Below the pieces are notes generated by a model. It saw nothing but the letters and a program-made list of their open reading frames with translations. It had not been told where the DNA came from and ran no database searches. Of a stretch of DNA of 64,000 nucleotides, positions 1 to 11,100 are shown one piece after another; position 1 is the first letter of the stretch, and each line of letters begins with the position of its first letter. The DNA comes from Xiphydria camelus (taxonomy: Eukaryota > Arthropoda > Insecta > Hymenoptera > Xiphydriidae): positions 27,506,827 to 27,570,826 of the forward strand of contig OY783196.1 in assembly GCA_963678675.1 (NCBI GenBank), read 5' to 3'. A program made the translations under genes and the position numbers.

Positions 1-50
1 AAATGTTGATATTCGAATTGAAATATAAAAGTTGCAGACAAAATATTCAC

Positions 51-1621
51 CATTGAGTTCTTTGAAAGTCCCAGCTTCACCGCCCCACTCGTTTGGCAGC
101 ATGACCTTATCGATATAAGAATACAGTTCCTCTCCACCACCGGTATGAACGCGGAACTAAAAATTTAATGAAATTCAAAACTTGCAATTTTCTTCTACGC
201 AGGCACAATTTTAGTCGCTCACCTTTTGAACTAGTTTCTCCTTCAGGAGCGGATAAAACACAGAGAGGACGTTTCCAATAAATGCAGGTGCATGAAGGAA
301 ATGCACCCTGTGCAGTCGGAGAGGCATGCTGTCCTGCATCGCTGCCATTGCCCGTCGCACAATCGTATGCGTCGGGCTGCATTTCGTAAAATGTCCCGTC
401 GTAAATCCCTGAATAACAATTTCAAGTTACATCGATATTGTCTTCGATGCGTGATATTGAAACTCTTCATTAATGTGCAAGCAACTGCATCCGCAGCTTA
501 AAATTAAATATTGGCACAGTCGTCGAGAGTGCCCTCGATTACCTCAATATCGAAGATCATGATGTTCGATAAACAAGATTCCTCCAGCAGTCGAGTGTCC
601 ATGACCATTAGAATGCGTCTTGCGATGGCTTGAATGGAAAATCGCTCTATCGCGGTGTCCGTCAATCGTAGCACCGTTACTCGATGACCTTCCTTAGTCA
701 ACGACGGTAGTAAGAAGTATTGCCTGAAGGAAAGAGAGGATTGTAATTTATTTTCATCAGATTTACAATCGTGAGTCGAATATTGCGCCGGTAAAAAGGC
801 AGGCTGTTGTGTTTTCCCAATTCGGACGATGTACAGGTGAAAATCATCGCGTCAAGGGATCGAGAAGAAGCTCGTAGGGAAACTTAAAATGATTACATGG
901 CATCGCAGCATTCCTGAATATCGCTGGAGAGTGGATCTCTGGCCGCGAAAAATTCTGGCAAGGCCGTGCGTGCACTGAAGTATCTCTCCAGCATCTGCTT
1001 GCACCTCTCGACGCTGTTCTTGCATCCGAAAAGAAACCTCTCCAATCTGATGTCATCTAAAATCGTTCGGAGCATTGAAAATATTCCCAAATTTGATTAA
1101 AAAAATATTTCACTTTGAATAAAGAGATCTATCCTTAATAAATGTGCGATATAGAACCGTATTTTGCTACTGATGAATAAGTTATCAGTTATGCAAAAAT
1201 AAATCGCCTCTTTCTCGTTTCTATTCTAAGACCCTGTCCAGATGAAGCGATTTACGCGCGATTCGAGCAACGAAGCGCGCGACTGCATCTGGACGGAATA
1301 TATGAATCTCTAGTTGTTATAGTCGCGCGATTTGAAACGCGCTACTCGAATCGCGCGTAAATCGCTTCGTCTGGATATAGCCTTAAGGGAGCGAGAAAAA
1401 TCGACAACTTTCTCCGGCGATTAGCAGTGGAAGAGAAGGGATTAGAAGTGTAGATAGCGGAAGAGGGCTTCCTCGAACGTACCCATGTGTTTGGGGAGAT
1501 GCGGCTGTTTTGCAAGCCATTCCCTCAACGTGACTATGTCGCGTTTAGTCATTTCCGGATTTGGCGGAAGCTCCTCGTCTATGAGACGCTGTTGCTCCAC
1601 TGTCGGCGGGAGCAGAGTCAT
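51..1621 (-). CDS. CRAL-TRIO domain lipid-transfer protein, alpha-tocopherol transfer protein-like (3' end outside window)
   Basis: Five coding exons read on the minus strand: 1621-1483, 1056-897, 723-543, 408-223 and 156-51. All have GT-AG borders and compatible phases (1, 2, 0, 0, then 1 at the edge). They give 257 residues, and the last codons lie beyond position 1; family members are about 300 residues. The first exon holds a CRAL-TRIO N-terminal helix region (LREWLAKQPHLP), followed by DDIRLERFLFGCK and LPEFFAARDP. The lipid-binding fold follows, with IMIFDIEGFT, RLHRVHFLHAPAFIGNV, YPLLKEKL and a C-terminal LPNEWGG. Members carry hydrophobic ligands such as tocopherol or retinoids between membranes; the ligand here is unknown. 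A splice acceptor six bases before the ATG implies an upstream non-coding exon, and a GTAAGT donor on the minus strand near 2714 is a candidate partner. Intron 1 contains a palindromic element. Confidence 0.88.
1228..1386. mobile_element. Foldback MITE-like element in CRAL-TRIO intron 1
   Basis: The arms are inverted copies centred on GCGATTTACGCGCGATTCGAG. They begin near CCAGATGAAGCG on the left and end at CGCTTCGTCTGG on the right, separated by about 75 bases that contain further CGCGCGA motifs. The flanks carry TAAG on the left and TTAA on the right. No ORF is present, so it would be non-autonomous. It lies wholly inside the intron between CRAL-TRIO exons 1 and 2. Confidence 0.7.
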
Positions 1622-4500
1622 TGTTGTCTGAAATAAAGATTTTGCCCATACATAAACAACTATGAATACAAATATGTTTTTAAATCATATTCCTTCATTT
1701 GAAAAAAGATTAAAATACTGTTTTTCCACATTAATATATAAATATCTCATTAAATACGTTCTTCAACGAAACTGCTCCATCACTATGCAACGCGGCAGAT
1801 GCATTTATAGTTTCTCGAAAAGTATTAATTCCGCAAAGAAGGAAAGCGATTCCTCAATAGAGACGATAAGCCTATTGGCATATTGGAAAAGAAGATGAGA
1901 AGTGTGGGTACGCGTTCAAATATTGACGTCCTGGTACACATTTGAATGCGTCCTTTCGGTAACGACCTGCGGAAGTAACGTAATAAGGTGTGAAGTATCG
2001 AAAGTGGCTCTGAAAACGCCAAATTTTCATACGTTAGAGCCGTTTTTTTAACGCAAAGTTATTTTCTGAAATCACCACGAGAGTAGAGATAAAAGGGAGG
2101 GTAATGGAAATCTGGTGGCACGAAATCGACACGTTACATCCGAGGATTGTATTGTACTTGTACCAGCTATGTCTTTCTTACTCTTTCCCATATACTTTCT
2201 TTTTCCTTCTCTCTCTCTCTCTCTCTTATCGTCTGTATTTACATGCTCCGCACAATGCCTTAGAAAGTGCGTGTTACTGCCCACATGTTCCGAACGCTAA
2301 ATCTCGACGCTTGTCGATTTTCAATTCGCACGGCCCGGTATTTTTTTGGCTTTAACGACTCTGACATTTATACGAAAAGAAAAGCCGAGTGTAATCAGGA
2401 AATGGCATACTTTTATTACGAATTATATATTTCATTTTAATTAGCGTGCCATCACTTACCATTGCAGTAAATACGATGCTTTACTAACAAGACGAAACCG
2501 ATAAATTCATAAAATCGAAGAAAAAACTCAAATCATGACATAACGAAATACGTAAAAAAATAAAAACTGATTAATCCACCGCTCGACTTGAATTACGTAA
2601 TCGCTGCAACTGCACTTCGCGTTGCGATGCTCGTAAAATCGTTAATTCTCGCGATATAGGTGTACGATGAAAAGTGAAATGTAAGTATACCACGCCGTGC
2701 GTATATATACTTACTTTCTATCGGCGATCGAGCCGCTTGTGACTTTCCTGAGAAATAATACGATCCCAAAATCGAGTGACGAGTTCGTAGCACTCTTCGC
2801 GGATCCTCGAGTTCTCCCACGAAAAACGAGATCCGAACGACGCGGATCTCCTCCTCGGCCCCTGTTTCGCGCGCGGCGCGATGTACGCGACGGAACGAGA
2901 GCAGCGCGCGCGCGTCTGACACTTAACGCGCCCGTTACTACTATCTGCTCGTGGCACGCTCTCGGCCGAACCCTATACCGAGTCCCCACCACGTGCAAAA
3001 AATGCGGATGTACGTACGCCGCGTGCACACCTCTCGAAGCCAGTGTGTCAGCTTTCCGCGAAGGTGCGTGCATGTGCATCAAGCGTCGGTGTTTTCGCAA
3101 TATCCTCCATGTGTTTGTATAACTTGTTTACACGGCACACGAAGTGGCCGGACGCGCCACGCGATTACCGTCGAGGTTCCCCGAGATTGAAATACGTTTA
3201 CGTACTGAGATACGCGTACCCGATTACGAGAAGGCAAAATCGGACCGATTTCGGTTGCTTTGTTCATCCGGCTAATTGAGCCAATCAAACTGATCACCTC
3301 GCAAGAGGTTATTTTTAAAACTGTGTTATTTGCCTAATTTTTATCCATCGCTGGACCCGTAAATGGAGTGGTAGAGAAGCTGCACATCGTCTCTTAATAT
3401 CTTCGAGAACGTCGAAAGGAAAAGCATAACTGTAAAGTGTGAGGATGATCACAATTGAAGCCCATGGTTAAATCGTAGCATTTTTACGACGATCGATGAC
3501 AGCGAACGAAGGAGTAATGACTACAACACGCGTGGGATATAACGACTTCCGGTCGATCGGATGCAATCGGCACGAGGTACTCAACGGAATGAAAGTCTTA
3601 TGTTCAACTTCGACGAGAAGTGGAAAAAGTGCTGTGGATACATACAAGGTTTGTTTATTTGTTTCTTTTTTACTTCTTGCGAATGATTCGATTGCGTCGA
3701 GACGGAAGAAACGAAGATAATATTAGTTGAAAATGTATTCTACGTATTGCGAAAGGGTTCCGTCATTATTGTTTCGTAATTATCGGCGATCGCATTTGTG
3801 ACAGTGTATTACAAAGATCTGTGTGTGCGCGCGTGTGTATATATATTTAAAAATGCATACTCGCGGCACACTTCCGCTCTACTTTCGAAATATTTACACA
3901 CTAATGAAAATAATCTTCGATGAGCATACTCGAGTCCCAGAGAGATCTGATATAAATGAAATCTGAGAAGAATCCTTATATGAGCATTACATAATTCCGT
4001 ACTTATCTATCATAAAAAAATTTGTATTCAAGTAATTCACTTTCCACTCCAATTCCAAGTCTACTTTATTTATATATGTACGTATTTTATAACATTTTTT
4101 ATATTTGTCGCCTTTTCATTTCCGATCTTTAATAAATTATAACACGCCTGATAAGAATAAGCGTGTGACGATAAGAAGATTCCTCGCCGAATCAATCTGT
4201 AAATCGAAAATACGTTTATGTTTTTTCAGATGACACGTCCTGCGGGTCATCCTGGAGAGCGAGAATCCTCTTCAGTCGAAGTAACAAAAATATTATCGTT
4301 GCACGTACGATGAAAAGATTTGAAAATTAGACAAGAGGCTCGATTTTCCGGTACAAGTACGACTGATTGTGACAATCGGTTAGTGTAAAATGCTGATACA
4401 AACTTACGAGCGATTTACGCATTTGTATGTATTACATATCGAGGCACATATCGAAGCGAAGGCATCGTAGAATGATAGTAAAAGCGTTCATGTGTTTTTA
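1622..4500. other. Gene-free stretch upstream of the CRAL-TRIO gene
   Basis: No protein-coding exon can be supported. The part at 2690-3290 is CpG-rich with short overlapping ORFs on both strands, all arginine-rich and unlike any family, so it could be a promoter or CpG-rich regulatory DNA for the minus-strand CRAL-TRIO gene. A CT microsatellite lies at about 2209-2226 and a GT/TA run at about 3818-3850. Confidence 0.5.
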
Positions 4501-4533
4501 TCGGTGACAGAATCTTTGCATCAAAGTTCAGCG

Positions 4534-4544
4534 CTATAAAAACT
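4534..4544 (+). promoter_or_regulatory. TATA box of the Cys-rich small gene
   Basis: CTATAAAAACT is a near-consensus TATA element. A start of transcription about 30 bases downstream, near 4565, would give a leader of roughly 155 bases containing two very short upstream ORFs and then the ATG choices at 4698 and 4722. Confidence 0.5.
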
Positions 4545-4721
4545 CACCGCAGCAAATCGATTGCGGTCGACGAGTTTCCCATAACTCGGCCAGAGAGCAA
4601 ATAATTAAATTTTTGAGTAAAATAAGCAACTACGACAAAACTTGATCGAAATCGGGAAAATGAAGTGTCACTGCAGCAGCGGCGTCAAATGACCACAAGA
4701 TGACAGAATCGGCCCCGAGAA

Positions 4722-5643
4722 ATGGTGTTGGACGGTTGTACGCTATGCAACAGCGCGTGTATAACTTGTCTGTGGTGCGTCTTGATATCGATATGGTAAG
4801 CGACGTAATTTCTGATTACATTTTCAAAAATTCAACGTATTTATCTAGTGCTTTTTAATCTGCTTTCTCAAGTTAACCCTAAATATAAATTATAAATGAT
4901 GAATTGCACTGAGAAAAAAACAGATTAAAAATTATTCTGTTAGAAGGATAATCTGAGTACGAAAGGTAAACTAGATGAAAAATTAATCCAAAGAAGGTTA
5001 AATTTTAAACCCTGGAAGGATAATTTTTGATTTATTTTACCTTTCGTACTCAGATTATCCTTCTAACAGGATAATTTTTAATCTTTTTTTTTTCTCAGTG
5101 TAGACGCATTCCCCGTATTTCAGCTTCCCAAAATATGTCAAAAAGCTGCACGAGGTCGATTCGAGTGAGTACTGTTCCGCAAAGCTCGCATCGAAGCGAT
5201 GCACTTCCAAGGCGAAGCTGCAATGCGTTCGCCGACATTCCAAGGACACTCTGCTGAAGGCACGTCGAACGGTGAGCGACTCCTTAAAGTCGAGACGCGA
5301 GAAGAGACGAAGGTGTTTCGATCGGAATAACCTGAAGACCGCCAGCGTGACGAAGTGTCACGAGGAGATCGAAACTCGCCCCTTCTTCGAAGGCACGAAC
5401 CGCGTCGCAACGGAGGAAACGATTTCGCGCTCGTGCGATCGATCGACGAGCCTTCAGTGCAGCGATTACGTGGGCAGCGAATGTCGCAAAAAATATAAAC
5501 TCTACGCGAAGATAAGCACGCAGTGCAGCAACTCGGGGGAACACTTCCTCGAGAGGAAATCCGGCCCGTACAAAATGTCCTCGCGGAAGTGCCAGACCGT
5601 CTGCAGAAACGAAGATTGCTCTCGTTTTCGTTACTGCGATTGA
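4722..5643 (+). CDS. Uncharacterised small Cys-rich basic protein, possibly secreted or membrane-anchored
   Basis: Two exons are proposed: 4722-4795, ending in the donor ATG|GTAAGC, and 5124-5643 after the acceptor TATTTCAG. Joining them in phase 2 gives 197 residues. The N-terminus (about residues 2-25) is hydrophobic and Cys-rich and could be a signal peptide or anchor. The rest is strongly basic with about ten spaced cysteines and ends SRFRYCD. I recognise no family. A TATA box lies near 4534 and an AATAAA at 5707, 64 bases after the stop, which supports a real transcription unit. An alternative upstream ATG at 4698 reads through the same donor in another frame, but after splicing it stops within exon 2. 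A palindromic transposon fills most of the intron. The long exon 2 frame is the best evidence; exon 1 is less certain. Confidence 0.45.
4907..5100. mobile_element. Family 1 palindromic MITE, copy A (intronic)
   Basis: This is a nearly complete palindrome. The left arm CACTGAGAAAAAAA is followed by a block containing GGATAATCTGAGTACGAAAG, and the right arm is its inverse ending TTTTTTTCTCAGTG. Two further copies are at 29620-29816 and 49609-49802. It has no coding capacity. It sits in the intron of the Cys-rich gene, and its right end is only 23 bases before the exon 2 acceptor. Confidence 0.85.
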
Positions 5644-5706
5644 ATCTCGCCGATATATCGCATTCGTTTCAATTGTATTCTCCGTATGTTTTCTCTCTGC
5701 GCTGAA

Positions 5707-5712
5707 AAAATA
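5707..5712 (+). terminator. Polyadenylation signal of the Cys-rich gene
   Basis: AATAAA lies 64 bases after the TGA stop at 5641-5643, at a normal distance for a short 3' UTR. Confidence 0.5.
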
Positions 5713-5813
5713 AAATTTAAAAACTCTCATCTTCGTAAAATGCCACAGAATGTCTCGCATCGCCGCGTTTTCTGAAAATAAATTTATCAAGGAACTTTGC
5801 GAGCGAAAACCAC

Positions 5814-6060
5814 ATATCGATGGCTTAGGCGCAATAGGTCGTAACCCACAAAAAACACGTTATTGCGTTTAAAAATAATCAAACATGGGAAAGATGATTT
5901 TAAAATGCATCTAAAATACTTTTCTTGATTATATTTTAGTTGTAACTGACCTAAGAAAATATCAAACTTGTCTTAAATATTGTCACTGTGAAGTTTTTTG
6001 TGTCTCCTGTGAAATTTACTGTTTCGGGGATACGACCTATTGCGCCTAAGCCATCGATAT
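5814..6060. mobile_element. Inverted-repeat element with long unpaired centre
   Basis: The ends are perfect inverse copies of ATATCGATGGCTTAGGCGCA, continuing through ATAGGTCGTA, about 30 bases each. They enclose about 185 bases of AT-rich sequence without an ORF. It lies between the Cys-rich gene and the 431-residue gene and may overlap the promoter region of the latter. No clear target duplication was seen. Confidence 0.65.
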
Positions 6061-6226
6061 ATTCATCTATTTTTTCAATGTCTCCTTCATTTGTCATCGC
6101 TGTTCTTTTCACTATAACCCAAGCCTGAAGATGAGACTTACGTCTGAGTCGAAATTATTAAAAATTCCCAGAGAATTACCAACGCCACTATGAGGCACTC
6201 AAAAGTGCTCATTCCCACGAAGTATT

Positions 6227-7522
6227 ATGCTCGATCCGGCGGTACTAGTGAGCTGCGTCTACGTGACATCGCTTTGCTGTGATCTGTTCAGTTTTTGGTA
6301 CTTCATTGCTCTCGTATATTATATTTCTCGTCTGATCGGCTCTTACCGCATCACCGCGTCACTTTTGACCTCCGCTTATCTACTGAGTCGTCTGAAATAC
6401 GCCTCGCGATTTCGCGCGAGCGAGAATTTCCTCCCCGAATCACTCGAGCGTCGTGCACCCTTCTGCAGCTTATCGAATCTACCGAGGAAGGTGAATCGGA
6501 TCGCCGATGCTCGGTGCTCCAAGGGCGAGAGGGAGAAATTAAACGCGGCTGGTCGAGATGTTTGCGTTTACGAGTCAAAGGATTCGAAGGGGTTGAAGAA
6601 TTCGAGGAACTCGAAGAAATCTGCGAGATCGAGGGTGGCGCGAGTTGTTGCAACAAGAAGGGAGGGCGTCGATGCGAAGCATTTGCGGAAACACGACAAG
6701 TGCATAAGCATACGCACGCCTGCCGGAACGAAAGAACGAAAGATGAGGAAAAGTCTCTCCGACGCCGGAAGAGACGAAAAAATCGTGGCCGCGATTTCGC
6801 ATTCCGATACGAGGAATTACTGCTCCGAGTCGCTCGAGAAATGTGCAGTGGAGATGCGAGAGTCGGAGGACCTGCGGTTAATCGCGGAAAGCGACGCGTC
6901 CTCCGACTTGGAGGAATTCGGCGCGATGTCGATGACTACATTTGCGACGTGGATGGAGCAGGATTCGAGCTCTGGATTGATCGATTCGATGGAATCTTTC
7001 GATAAATTGTCTTGCCCCGGGGAGAAGAAATGCATTGAAGCTAACGATGGGACGGAAAAATATGTAATGCAGTGTGACCTTCTGCAGGACGGTTCGATAA
7101 ATTCGGAAGTAATCTGTGAATTGGACTCAAAAAGTTCCATCGATGGTGAAGGATGTGCGAACTCTACTTACTTATCGAGAGGTCACATCGAAGACGCTGT
7201 TCGGAAAGTGGATTTTGAGGCAAATTTCGACGTGCAAGCGTTGAACTCAGACTCGCCATCTATTGAAAAAAAGGAAAAAACAACTTCTGAGAAAGAAGAG
7301 GCGTCGAAGGTGGTAAATGTTGAAGGAAAGATGCAGGAGGAAGATTTCTTAGAGTTATCGAATGAAACAGCGAGCAAGAAATTCGAAGAGAAGGATGATA
7401 AAAAAGTTCCATCGAACCCCAAAAAAATCGCCAAGCGCAAAAGGAATGTATTGGGTTGTTATTCCTGGTTAAGGTGGAAGAAAAAGCATAAAAGGGAAAA
7501 TTGGAAACCTTCCGCTCGTTGA
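6227..7522 (+). CDS. Uncharacterised 431-residue protein with N-terminal hydrophobic segment and long charged tail
   Basis: One uninterrupted frame runs from ATG 6227 to TGA 7522, far longer than chance in this sequence. Residues about 6-40 are strongly hydrophobic (VSCVYVTSLCC, FSFWYFIALVYYISRLIG) and suggest one or two membrane segments or a signal anchor. Residues 90-190 are basic with scattered Cys. Residues 200-340 are acidic and Ser-rich. After about 345 comes a Lys/Glu-rich, possibly coiled stretch. The end is very basic around a YSWLRWKKKHKRE motif. I recognise no domain. AATAAA at 7569 lies 47 bases after the stop. It shares orientation and overall style (hydrophobic start, basic body) with the Cys-rich gene just upstream, but I see no aligned sequence similarity. 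It may be a lineage-restricted gene. Confidence 0.6.
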   Translation: MLDPAVLVSCVYVTSLCCDLFSFWYFIALVYYISRLIGSYRITASLLTSAYLLSRLKYASRFRASENFLPESLERRAPFCSLSNLPRKVNRIADARCSKGEREKLNAAGRDVCVYESKDSKGLKNSRNSKKSARSRVARVVATRREGVDAKHLRKHDKCISIRTPAGTKERKMRKSLSDAGRDEKIVAAISHSDTRNYCSESLEKCAVEMRESEDLRLIAESDASSDLEEFGAMSMTTFATWMEQDSSSGLIDSMESFDKLSCPGEKKCIEANDGTEKYVMQCDLLQDGSINSEVICELDSKSSIDGEGCANSTYLSRGHIEDAVRKVDFEANFDVQALNSDSPSIEKKEKTTSEKEEASKVVNVEGKMQEEDFLELSNETASKKFEEKDDKKVPSNPKKIAKRKRNVLGCYSWLRWKKKHKRENWKPSAR

Positions 7523-7568
7523 TATTAAAGTAATATATATTTTATACCAAAGTGTTCCACGATATACA

Positions 7569-7574
7569 AATAAA
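7569..7574 (+). terminator. Polyadenylation signal of the 431-residue gene
   Basis: AATAAA follows the TGA stop by 47 bases. Confidence 0.5.
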
Positions 7575-7589
7575 TGAAAAAAATCGAAC

Positions 7590-10500
7590 TTCAGTCCTAT
7601 GTATATCGTACCTAACGTAACGCACTCGTTTTATTTCCTATGTGAAACGCGCATTAAATTTCGTAATATTAATATCCAGCAATATTACTTTCCACTTCGT
7701 TGCGTCCAAATGATTCGCTTCGTGGCCCCTCGTATGTACATGTACGATTTCTACGTTAGAATTACTCAGCATCGGCGTATCAAGTGCACGTTTCGCCGCC
7801 TTTCTCTGCAGTTCTAATTGCAGCGTAAGCTGAAGACGTAAACCTCATTCCTCGCGCTGGTTAAACGAAGGATTTAATTTAGAAAGATCTTTAGTCAGGG
7901 GAAGATTCAGACTGTATTGTAGTCTACTAGATGACTAGACATATATATTTACAAGAACAGTGCCATGCGTACCGAAAACAGTCGACTGCCACTTCTACAG
8001 TGACAGTTCCGCGCCATTTGGAAAGAAATCTTGCGTTACTAACCTTCCATTGCACGTTAAATCCCACGTGCAATCGGCATGACTGGAAACTATGAAATAC
8101 CGGATGCGGCGGTCACGTAACGATACATGCTCGACTGGTTTGGTGTTCTTTAGTTTCGTGCATATGTTCCTTGACAGCCAATACACTCGTAAGAGCAACT
8201 CTTATCGTCATCCTCGGCTCGTTAATTCTCCGAATGTGCTCCATAAATATAACTAAATAATACAAAAAATGTGCACTTATCTCGTAGTACACACGGAAAC
8301 TGCGCAGCATCATAGCACGTGGTGATTCAATTCGTTTCAGTGCATGACGTCCGGCGGATCTCGTCTGTGAGCGAATATTGGGAGGCGAATCAGCGAAAGT
8401 AAGAGATTTAATAGATTCGTGCGCGCGTGACAAGGGGAAAGGAAGCGCGAAGAAGATCGACGAGAGGATTTATTTAATCACCGGTACCCCGATGACGTAT
8501 CCGACGATGGTATCCATGCAATGCGTAGCTTCTCGACACTTTAGTGGCTTATCGCTTTCAAGGACCACTTTTATCACCAGGTTCGTGGATCCTCTCACCT
8601 CGTACCAACGGAAGAAAAATTTCGCTGGCGCACACGCATCGACGAGTACGGATTGCGTTCCAGACGATTCAACGAATTCACGAGGAAGGAAGAAATGACT
8701 CGAGAAAGATCAACAACACGACATCCCACTCTCGGAGCTCGACTTCCGTCGATCGCCGTGAGAAAACACGATGCTAAGGAGACACCGTCGTCAAGATGAC
8801 GTCACCGAGGCGCAGCCACGGCGAGATGAAGAGTTCGATCAAGATCGCACGACAGTATTTATCCATTTTCCGCGTGTAATTCAAACAGGAGAATCGCCAT
8901 AGCGACAGGTATACGTAAACTCCGTGTGCGTCACAGAAAATCCCGCCGCCCCAAAGCCACCCCGGCACCCTCGGCATCGGGGGTCCGCGCGTCCGCGAAC
9001 GCGACGCTTCGCGCCATAATGCGCTCACAATAACAATAATGCGAAGGGAAATATTGCGGAAGTTGGCCCTCGCGCATCTGCGAGCGCAACATAATTACAC
9101 CGATCTCGGCGGATGCGTTTAGGCGCGGAGATGCGGTCGCGCGGTGGCATTGTGAGCCCCGCGGGGATAGGCGGACCACCTCCGGCGCTCGTGTGTTACC
9201 ACCTATGGCGTACTTTACCGCTGATTTATTTTTCCATCGCCTTTGTGGCCGCCGTATTATTGATGACACGCGTCGCGTGAATCGCGCACCGACGAGGAAG
9301 CGCGATGGAAGATCGCGCGACACACTGAACGACCGCGAGCGGAGGCTCGAAGGGACCACCGTCGGAGAGTGGGTCAGCGAAACCGACGGCGCGGATGCGG
9401 TTTCCGATTTCTATATCCATTTCTCGATACGAAACAGGCGCGAGAGGTGAAATCGATATCGCGCGACTCGTGCTGAAATATAAAAGCCGAGTCGTAGGAA
9501 GTAGCGGTAATTTCTTAAAATGAAGTAGATAAATTTTTCAATATTCGACATCTTCGGCGTTTCGTGAAATCCCACACGAGACGCTTCCACGCCGAATTCC
9601 TTAAACCGCAAGAGCCGCGGTCACTTGTCGCCCTCATTCAAGGCGAGACCGCAAGAATCGGGGTGCTCTTTATGGGAGTCGGAGGAAAAAAAAAAGATAC
9701 GCGGGGTTCCACACCTACCGGTCGATCACACACGTCATGCTATTTTACCGAATGGCGGAGAGCGTGTCTTTCAGATTTCCTAATTTATAGGCGGCGCATT
9801 GTCGCCGACGCGACCACACAGAACGTCCGACACCTTTATGAACTCCCACGCCATTCACGATTATGAAGTGTCCCCGCGTTCCCGATTTTTCCTTCGCGCT
9901 CCGGACTCGCCGCAATTTTTCTGCTCTCATTGTACAGTCGCGGCGAGGCCCATTGTGGCTCGCGAGGCTTCGAACGAGTTTCACGCACGGCTTTTCTCCT
10001 TCTCGAACCACGAATGGACCGCGGGGATGCTGCGTGAAAACGAGCGACGACGACGGCTCGAGGGGTCGTTGACGATTTAATTTCCAATTCTGTGGTGGTT
10101 CATGAAACGACGTTATCGCCACGTAGATCATCGGAGGATTTTTGCGACTAGAACTGTCTTCGTTTGGTATTCCGTCCAGATCGATATCCAGGCTGACGTA
10201 TTTCCTCTAAACTACCTGTCATCCCTCTTTCACGCATACGACTCACTACTTTTTATAACCGTGCCGATCGAACCATTCTTAAAAATTCGCAACAACGAAC
10301 CACCGACGAACGAATACTCACGAATCTGCATTTCGCTCGCGCCCGAATTTTTGAAAGGCGACTGAAAAATGCAGGGCGGGTTCCTTTAACGCGCGGCGAA
10401 ACTGCAACAAAGTCGTAGCGTATATAACGACGCCGGCGTTGACGAAGACTCCGGCAACTCGGTCTCCCGAGACTCTCGCGGCGTCTCATCAATCGTCAAA

Positions 10501-11040
10501 AATCGTCACGATCGTCATTCACTCGCCCCGGGCCGTGGCCATTAGTCGGGGGCGCTTCATTCATTCGAAAGAGGGAAAGACGAGAGGCCGAAGAAGGATT
10601 TCATTGAGTGGAAGCGTAACGAAACGATTTTCGCCCCTCGGCCGAGTCGAGGTCCACTCGTCAATGAATCGGCGACATAAAGCCGGGGCTAGTGTTTGCA
10701 CGAGAGATCATCCGCGTCCAATCGTACGTATAGTACAGGTGGCCGCGACGATCTCCGACGATCGACGAGGAATTCGATCGTATACGCTCGGCATTGCTGA
10801 CTTTTCGTGCTCTTCTCGTTATTACAGATGCCTACCTGAATCGGATACAGCGTGAAGAGGACTGCATATGAACGAGATACAGAACTATGGAATAATAAAG
10901 TTAATATATGGATCTAGAAATATGCTCGGTCTGATATTCCTTCGTCTAATCGTTTTTAGGCCAACGATGGTTCGTATCTACGTTAATTTCTTGAATTTCT
11001 AAAAAAAATATAGGCATTCTTTATCGCTTTCTTCTTCTTC
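7590..11040. other. Gene-free, partly CpG-rich stretch
   Basis: Only short overlapping ORFs occur here, all Arg/Ser-rich and on both strands, as expected of CpG-rich non-coding DNA. I see no domain, no convincing splice-linked frame, no tRNA and no palindromic element. Confidence 0.5.
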
Positions 11041-11100
11041 CACAATGTTTCATTCGTCACAATTACTATTGCAAATATTGCGAAACCTGATCAGTTTCCT

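Noticed and set aside
5272..5790. 168-residue minus-strand ORF
   Set aside because: Antisense to exon 2 of the Cys-rich gene, whose strand is supported by splice sites and AATAAA.
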